Positions 57,301 through 60,300 of a stretch of DNA of 64,000 nt are shown here, one piece after another. Under the pieces are notes generated by a model. That model was not told the origin of the DNA and searched no databases. It was given only the letters and a program-made list of their open reading frames with translations. Numbering within the stretch: the first letter of the stretch is position 1; each line of letters starts with the position of its first letter. A program made the translations under genes and the position numbers. The stretch covers positions 2,046,001 through 2,110,000 of the forward strand of contig JAXRKN010000040.1 in NCBI GenBank assembly GCA_038502055.1, given 5' to 3'. This DNA is from Tanytarsus gracilentus (Eukaryota > Arthropoda > Insecta > Diptera > Chironomidae).

Positions 57301-60300
57301 ATTTGCGCAAACATTTTTATTTTTATCATTTTACATCAACCTGTTGAGGTATTTCATTATTTTTTTTGACCTAAAAATTAAACACATTTTAATTAAATTT
57401 TAATCGTTCACACAGAGGAAAATTCTCTCAGCATTACGAGAGAATTGCGCGAGGAAGATATGATGGTTTCGATTTGTGCTGTTGTGTCTGATGGCGAGGA
57501 CACTCTTCACTTGGTTGAGGGCGAAAAGGTTTACGTTATGGACCGTTATAATGCAGATTGGTGGTATATTCGAAAGCAGCTTACTAATGAAAAGGGTTGG
57601 ACGGAGTCACACAATCTCATGGATACTGTGAACTACACTCACTATGTCCAAAAGAAACTTAACGAGAAGATTGATAGACTTCCGGTGTTTGAAAGTAAGT
57701 GTTTAATAATTTTTATTATTTTAAATTAAATTTTTGTAATTAAAAAAATTATTTTAGAACCCGGACCCGATGAAAAGTCACACGCACCAATATTCATTGA
57801 AAAACTTCAGCCAATTCATACGGCCGAAGGTTATACAGTTCAATTTGAGTGCAAGGTCGAAGGTTTGCCACGACCACAAATCACATGGTTCCGACAAACT
57901 CAAATCATTTTACCATCTGATGAGTTCCAAATGTACTATGACGATGATGACGTCGCCACTTTGGTTATTCGTGACGTTTTTCCAGAAGATGCTGGAACAT
58001 TTACATGTGTCGCCAAAAATGCCGTTGGTTTTGCATCGAGCACTACTGAGCTGATGGTTGAATTCACTTCCGATCAAGAGGTGACATCAAGAAAAACTGC
58101 ATCGCGAGAATCTTCTCTTGCCGATGTCCTCGATGGTGTTCCTCCATTATTCTCGAAAAAGCCGAAAGTGAAATGTGTCGATGAAGGAACAAATGTTCTG
58201 ATTGATTGTCGCTTAGTGGCAGTACCCAAGCCCGAGATTAAATGGTACTATGAAGGAAAAGAAATTACAACATCTGAAAATATTAAAATTGTTACAAAAC
58301 AAGATCAAAATACTTTTATTACTGTGCTATCCATCAGTAAAGTGCTAAAGAGTCAAGAGGGCCGATATAGAGTTACAGCTACAAATCAAGTGGGTGAAAC
58401 TGTTCTTCCAATCAAACTCAAAGTTCGTACTGGTGAACCTGAAAAGCCTGAAATTATTGAACCACTTAAGAGCGCCATTATTCGTGAGGGTGAAACTTTA
58501 ACTTTTACCACTCAAGTTATTGGAACTCCACAGCCAAAAGTACAATGGTTCAAAAGTGGAAAAGAGATTAAAGAGAATACGAGAGTCGATAAAGATGTCT
58601 ACTCATTGACAATTGTAACAGCATCGGAAAAAGATAGTGCTGAATATACACTCAAGGCAAGTAATGAAGTGGGAACAGCTTTCAGTGGATTCACGTTAAC
58701 CGTCGAAGACAGTGGAGTTCATTTCGAGCCGCCAATTTTCCTTGAGCGTTTTGAAAAAATGACCGTGAAACAAAACGAGACGATTACATTTAAGGCGAAA
58801 GTTTTTGCCGTTCCACCACCAGAAGTTACATGGCTTCGTAATAACAAACCACTTCAAATCTCCGATCGAATCAAGCCACAATTTGATGGCGAAAATATCA
58901 CGCTTACAATTTTAAATGCTGATTCTGAGACAGACTCGGGTGACTACAAATGCATTGCCAGTAACATCATAGGAAAAGCATCACATGGCGCTAAAGTTCT
59001 CATTGATGTTGATAAAGTTAAGTTTACCAAGCCACTTCATAAAACTTACACGAGTGAAGAAAATAAAACTACCACACTTGAATGTGAGACATCGCACTCG
59101 GTTCAAACTAAATGGTATCACAACAATAAAGAACTTTCCGGTATGGATCATCGTGTGATTGTTCAAGAGGCTCGTTCTCATAAGTTAATCATTAAATCAA
59201 CCTCTTTCGATGACATGGGCTTCTATAAGTGTGTCGTTAAAGATCAAGTCACTGACTGTGAACTTAAAGTGACCGAAGCTAAACCTGAATTTGTACGAAA
59301 ACTCGTTGACATCGAATCGAATGAGAATGAAACTGTTTTGCTTGAAGTTGAAATAACTTCTGAAACTGCACCTGTCGCATGGTACAAAGATGGAGAAGAA
59401 ATTAAACCAAAACCTGGCAAATTTGAAACAATTAAAAATGGTAGAGTTCATCAATTGATTGTTAGAGATGTGACTGTTTATGAAGAAGGTGAATATACTT
59501 GTGTATTAGCCGATCAAGAATGTTCAGGTGATGTGACTGTCATTGAACTACCACCAAAACTCCTCTACGAACTCGAAAATATTACAATTTCTCAAGGCGA
59601 GAAGGCAATTTTCGAGGTGGAACTTACCAAAGGCGACGCACTTGTTAAGTGGTTTAAGAATGGCGAAGATATTCAATTTTCGGATCACGTTCAATTGCGA
59701 ATTGACGGCAAAAAACAGAAACTTAAAATTTACGATGCAGTTTTGGAAGATGCCGGTGAATTCTCGTGCATGGTCGGTGACGACATTTCAACTGCAACTT
59801 TAACCGTTGAGAAACCTCTCGTTGAATTTGTTAAAAGACTGCCTGACATTAGTCTCGTTACAAAGGGTAACGAAATTACTTTCACAGTTGAACTCTCCCT
59901 TCCTGCAGATGTTGAGTGGTTTAAAGAAAATGAACTTATTAAACCTTCCGATAAATTCACAATTGTCGACAATGGCACAGTGAAAAAACTCATTATACAT
60001 AATGCGGAAGAAAGTGACGCACTTCTCTACACAGTTGTCGCAGAAAATGTTAAATCTTCGAGCAAACTCAAAGTTGAGATCATTAAAATTGCTCCTATCA
60101 TCTCATTGGATGACTTGAACAAGACTTATAAAGTCAAAAAAGATGACGATATCACTTTTACTGTGAAATTTACAGCAACACCAAAACCAACTGATGAATG
60201 GTTTGTATCAGGAAATTTAGTTAAGAAAGCTGACAGAATTATACCGAGACTCGATGAACAATCTGCAAGTTTAACGATTAAAAAAATTGTTGAGACTGAC